From Paenibacillaceae bacterium GAS479 (lineage in GTDB: Bacteria > Bacillota > Bacilli > Paenibacillales > Paenibacillaceae): DNA of 64,000 bases. Location of the stretch: contig LT629764.1 in the NCBI GenBank assembly GCA_900105225.1, positions 5,352,501 to 5,416,500 on the forward strand, written 5' to 3'. Position numbers and translations under genes: made by a program. The notes beneath the pieces are model-generated. The model did no database searches and was not told the origin of the DNA. It saw nothing but the letters and a program-made list of their open reading frames with translations. Shown piece after piece: positions 61,291 to 64,000 of the stretch (the first letter of the stretch is position 1; each line of letters opens with the position of its first letter).

Positions 61291-61794
61291 ATGAATTTTA
61301 AAAGGGCAGAAATCAATACTATTAAAGGTAAAGAGTCAAAAGAGTCAAGCTTCGGAATAATTTTAATTTTGTTTATTCTGCTCGTAATTGTGACAACATT
61401 CGTTTACAGTTCCACTCAAGGGGATAAACTGCCGGGTGATGATCTAACAACGATACAAGCCACCAGAAGATTCGATATTTACAACCGCACTTTAAATTTT
61501 TCATTGGTATCAACTTCCTTGGAAGGACAATTTGATTCCCCTTTTCCACCAACACATATTATTCTCCCCAACCAGAGTTACAACTTTGAGGTTAGAACCT
61601 TTACTTTTACTAGAAGCAGCGCCTCTGTAACCTATAACGTCATATCAGGCATCGAAACAGTGGGAAATATTCGAATTAATATGAGAGTACAGGGCGGAGC
61701 TTCTCCACCAATTCAAACAACCATTATTAATTTTATCAACGGCCCTATTCGATATGAAAACGGGGGGAATTACGTCAATATTTTCGATTCTTGA
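61291..61794 (+). CDS. Array paralogue 2: near-identical duplicate of paralogue 1
   Basis: A 167-residue protein differing from paralogue 1 at four residues: Lys for Asn after QGD, Ser for Tyr before PFPPTHI, Leu for Val in HII(V/L)P, and Ser for Tyr in SSA(Y/S)VTY. I see no silent differences in the gene. The Tyr in SA(Y)VTY is conserved in all the other copies, so its loss here may matter. Same anchor, ribosome site and spacer as copy 1. Clearly a recent tandem duplicate. Confidence 0.85.
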   Translation: MNFKRAEINTIKGKESKESSFGIILILFILLVIVTTFVYSSTQGDKLPGDDLTTIQATRRFDIYNRTLNFSLVSTSLEGQFDSPFPPTHIILPNQSYNFEVRTFTFTRSSASVTYNVISGIETVGNIRINMRVQGGASPPIQTTIINFINGPIRYENGGNYVNIFDS

Positions 61795-61960
61795 TCAATT
61801 GCATGGACATACGCGCCGGCCAATCCATTTTCTTGTCATCCGCCAGTCTCCCTATGCGAAAAACGCCCTGCATTGCCCGATGATCCGGCCAAGTGCAGAC
61901 GCCTTAGATAATTACCAACGTAATATTTAGCTCTTCGCCCGTACCATTCTGTTAATTACT

Positions 61961-61968
61961 CATACTAT
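61961..61968 (+). promoter_or_regulatory. Sigma-K-like promoter, array gene 3
   Basis: CATACTAT again, with GTAC 16 bases upstream; the upstream block is shared with genes 1 and 2 although the gene is diverged. Confidence 0.5.
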
Positions 61969-61999
61969 GTTGATAGAACAATAATAGGAGGCAACTGGA

Positions 62000-62509
62000 A
62001 TGAAGTTTGAAAGAGCAGAAATAAGCACGATTAAGGGTAACGGGTCGAGCTTAGGATTGATTTTAGTATTGTTTATTTTATTGGTTATTGTTACAAATCT
62101 TTTTCAAAGCCCTATTAATGGAGACTCCGGAGTGAATCTGGAAGATGACAATTTAACTATTCTAGCAACCAAAGGGTTCAATGTTTATAACAAAAGTACA
62201 CTGCAACCATACCTTTTACGAGCAGCCAGCTTCAGTGGAAACTTCGCGTCGACTCCCGACCCACTGCATATAATTCGGCCCGGAGAAAGTTACCACTTCG
62301 AAGTGGATAGATATTATTTCTATGTTTCCGAGGCCTATGTCACTTATGATTTGTTAAATATGAATGGAACCCGTTTTGGAGATGCTCGATTAAGAATGAG
62401 GGTAGACACGCATGTTGCATCAACCACAGTCTTGTCTTTAAACACTACAATTTATTTTCCCGTGGGCATTGAAAACGGCGGAACCTATTTTAATTTTATT
62501 AATAGATAA
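62000..62509 (+). CDS. Array paralogue 3: diverged member
   Basis: A 169-residue member with the same plan: polar start (MKFERAEISTIKGNGS), hydrophobic helix SLGLILVLFILLVIVTNLF (about 18-36), then the beta-rich domain. Conserved positions remain (FNVYNKS, SGNF, HIIRPGESYHFEV, AYVTYDL, ARLRMRV, IENGGTYFNF) but identity to copies 1 and 2 is low and loops differ. AGGAGG lies 9 bases before the ATG. It shares the promoter block of the first two units, so the upstream region has been homogenised more than the gene. Confidence 0.85.
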   Translation: MKFERAEISTIKGNGSSLGLILVLFILLVIVTNLFQSPINGDSGVNLEDDNLTILATKGFNVYNKSTLQPYLLRAASFSGNFASTPDPLHIIRPGESYHFEVDRYYFYVSEAYVTYDLLNMNGTRFGDARLRMRVDTHVASTTVLSLNTTIYFPVGIENGGTYFNFINR

Positions 62510-62592
62510 ATCGATTTCCAATTATTTCAGCCTCTTCTGCTCCCGTTTTAATTTCATACGTAGTTATGATGCCACAGAAAGGAAAGTAAGTT

Positions 62593-63069
62593 ATGGATTT
62601 TATAAAATCTCAGACCAGTAACAGTAAAATCTCTAGTTTTGGAATGATATTAATTTTGTTTATTTTACTCGTAATTGTTACATCGTTCGTTTATAGCTCC
62701 ACTCAAGAGGATAGCCTTCCGGATGACGGGTTAACAACGTTAGAACTCTCTAGAGGATTCAATATTTACAACCGCACTTCCAACTTTTCATTAGTGACAA
62801 CTTCTTTGGAAGGAGAATTTGCGCGCCCCTTCCCTCCATCACATGTTATTCCCCCCTACCAGGAATTTCACTTTGAGGTTAAAGCCTATAATTCAAGCGC
62901 CTATGTCACTTACAACGTCATCTCAGGTAGCGAAGTAGTAGGAAATATTCGAATTAATATGCGGACAACTAGCCCAGCTCCAGTACCATCAAAAACTATT
63001 ATTGATTTTATAAACGGCCCTATTAGATACGATAACGGGGGGACTTACGTTAATATTCGAAATGCATGA
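62593..63069 (+). CDS. Array paralogue 4
   Basis: A 158-residue member. The anchor is ISSFGMILILFILLVIVTSF (about 14-33), then SSTQEDSLPDDGLTTLE and the common domain with FNIYNRT, TSLEGEF, PFPPSHVIPP, FHFEVKA, AYVTYNV, GNIRINMR and GPIRYDNGGTYVNIR. It is closest to copies 1, 2 and 5. GAAAGGAAAG precedes the ATG. The upstream 83 bases lack the repeated promoter block of genes 1-3; a weak CATACGTA occurs there. Copies 5 and 6 follow at about 54-base spacing, so 4-6 may form one transcript. Confidence 0.85.
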   Translation: MDFIKSQTSNSKISSFGMILILFILLVIVTSFVYSSTQEDSLPDDGLTTLELSRGFNIYNRTSNFSLVTTSLEGEFARPFPPSHVIPPYQEFHFEVKAYNSSAYVTYNVISGSEVVGNIRINMRTTSPAPVPSKTIIDFINGPIRYDNGGTYVNIRNA

Positions 63070-63123
63070 TCCATTGCATGGACACCGGGTGGCAATTACA
63101 GCGCAGAAAGGAATAATGAAGAG

Positions 63124-63582
63124 ATGCGATCTACAGGTTTCGGAATGGTTTTAATTTTGTTTATTTTGCTCGTAATTGCGACAACGTTCATTTACATCCC
63201 TACTCGAGGGGATAACCTGCCAACTGATGATTTAATAACGATACAGGCCACCCAAGGATTTAATATTTATAACCGAACGACAGATTTTGCACTAGTGACA
63301 GCTTTATTGGAAGGAGAATTTGCGAGCCCCTTTCCTCCCTCGCATACTATTCTGCCCTTCAGGAGTTATCACTTTGAGGTTAAAGTCACCTCTCCATTTT
63401 CATCTAACAGCGCCTATGTTACCTACAACGTCGTATCAGGAGCCGAAATTGTGGGAAATATTCGAATCAATATGCGCGCACGGGGCGCAGCTCCACCAAA
63501 ACCACTAACCATTGTTGATTTTATAAACGGTCCCATTGAATATGATAATGGGAACACTTACGTTACTATTCGAGATGAATAA
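63124..63582 (+). CDS. Array paralogue 5, shortened N-terminus
   Basis: A 152-residue member whose N-terminus is only MRST before the helix GFGMVLILFILLVIATTFIY. This short form is even more like free YjcZ peptides. The domain keeps FNIYNRT, LLEGEF, PFPPSHTILP, SYHFEVKV, AYVTYNVV, GNIRINMRA and GPIEYDNGNTYV. AAAGGA lies 11 bases before the ATG; an out-of-frame ATG at 63116 gives no product. The spacer before it repeats the TTGCATGGACA sequence found after every copy. Confidence 0.85.
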   Translation: MRSTGFGMVLILFILLVIATTFIYIPTRGDNLPTDDLITIQATQGFNIYNRTTDFALVTALLEGEFASPFPPSHTILPFRSYHFEVKVTSPFSSNSAYVTYNVVSGAEIVGNIRINMRARGAAPPKPLTIVDFINGPIEYDNGNTYVTIRDE

Positions 63583-63635
63583 TCAATTGCATGGACACTA
63601 GACTGCGATTACATCGCAGAAAGGAAAATGAAAAG

Positions 63636-64000
63636 ATGCGATCTACCGGTTTCGGAATAATTTTAATTTTGTTTATTTTACTCGTAATTGCAACAACGTT
63701 TGTTTACAGCCCCTCGCAAAGATATAACCAGCCAGATAATGGTTTAACAGCGATACAAGGTTCCATAGGATTCAATATTTACAATCACACTTCCAGCTTT
63801 ACATTAGAGTCAACCTCCTTGGAAGGAGATTTTGAATCTCCCTTCCCTCCATCACATTTTATTCTACCCTACAGGAGCTACCACTTTGAGCTTCAAAGAA
63901 CTCCTTTCATTGAGCACAGTGCCTATGTCACTTACAACGTCTTATTAATGACAGAAACAGTGGGGAGTATACGAATCAGAATGTCGGAATACGGGCCACT
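63636..64000 (+). CDS. Array paralogue 6, cut by the window end
   Basis: The first 121 codons of a sixth member, open to the last base of the window. It begins MRSTGFGIILILFILLVIAT, like copy 5, and continues with FNIYNHT, TSLEGDF, PFPPSHFILP, SYHFEL, SAYVTYNV and GSIRIRM. An AAGGAA site lies upstream, and the preceding spacer contains an inverted repeat TGCGAT/ATCGCA. The array therefore continues beyond this window. Confidence 0.82.
   Translation, partial: MRSTGFGIILILFILLVIATTFVYSPSQRYNQPDNGLTAIQGSIGFNIYNHTSSFTLESTSLEGDFESPFPPSHFILPYRSYHFELQRTPFIEHSAYVTYNVLLMTETVGSIRIRMSEYGP

Larger units (their letters stand above)
60522..61937 (+). repeat. Tandem 708-bp duplication spanning array genes 1 and 2
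   Basis: Two head-to-tail units, 60522-61229 and 61230-61937, each hold the promoter, gene and downstream spacer. I count four base differences in the coding part and about four in the spacer. The start of a third unit follows at 61938, where the upstream region is kept but the gene has diverged. Confidence 0.92.

Noticed and set aside
60522-64000. Possible CRISPR, integron cassette array or insertion sequence
   Set aside because: The repeats contain whole genes with promoters; no integrase, transposase, attC-like sites or terminal inverted repeats were seen.

Overview
The window looks like a chromosomal segment of a spore-forming Bacillales bacterium, most likely Paenibacillus or a close relative. 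The evidence is gene content and order: cotE, an amidoligase, mutS, mutL, miaA and hfq in a row; spoVK, ynbB, glnR and glnA in a row; and lexA divergent from yneA and ynzC. Protein sequences, strong AGGAGG-type ribosome binding sites and frequent GTG/TTG starts also fit. Most of the window is moderately GC-rich. The last 3.5 kb is visibly AT-rich and different in character. No rRNA, tRNA, CRISPR array, insertion sequence or prophage was seen.

Layout. 1-8.2 kb: a low-molecular-weight phosphatase with a TRIC-type channel, thiamine pyrophosphokinase, an Smr-less MutS paralogue, an unassigned structured RNA with its own promoter and terminator, and a heterodimeric ABC exporter. 8.3-17.6 kb: an MBL hydrolase, two GNAT acetyltransferases, a nitrilase-family amidase, an NlpC/P60 cell-wall hydrolase, a two-component system, an ABC-F ATPase, and a Ser/Thr kinase fused to a degenerate P-loop domain. 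17.9-26.6 kb: a run of overlapping minus-strand genes rich in DNA repair (mrfA, mrfB, a HAD phosphatase, an Fpg-family glycosylase, endonuclease IV, a receiver-like protein, a YlmA-type ATPase, an RlmM-like methyltransferase). 26.8-32.9 kb: RNase Z, metH, mtnD and a HAD hydrolase. 33-35.4 kb: the SOS control region (ynzC, yneA, lexA) with a cluster of LexA boxes. 35.5-42.1 kb: an internally duplicated unknown protein, glnA/glnR with a GlnR box, ynbB, spoVK, and YdcF-type and DUF402 proteins. 42.3-46.3 kb: a four-subunit haem-copper quinol oxidase. 46.4-60.1 kb: a cyclophilin lipoprotein, PBP1A, the mutS-mutL-methyltransferase-miaA-hfq cluster, an amidoligase and cotE. 60.6-64 kb: six tandem paralogous genes, the last cut by the window end.

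The genes share two broad themes. One is genome maintenance: MutS/MutL, the MutS paralogue, MrfAB, an Fpg-family glycosylase, endonuclease IV, and LexA with YneA. The other is sporulation: CotE, SpoVK, and possibly the terminal array. In the array, each protein has a tiny N-terminal membrane segment resembling YjcZ-type sporulation peptides, followed by a predicted beta-rich domain of about 120 residues. The first three copies carry the same upstream sequence with a sigma-K-like promoter, and two copies are almost identical 708-bp duplicates. This array is the best candidate for an undescribed system. The structured RNA at 4.15-4.49 kb and the amidoligase beside cotE come next.
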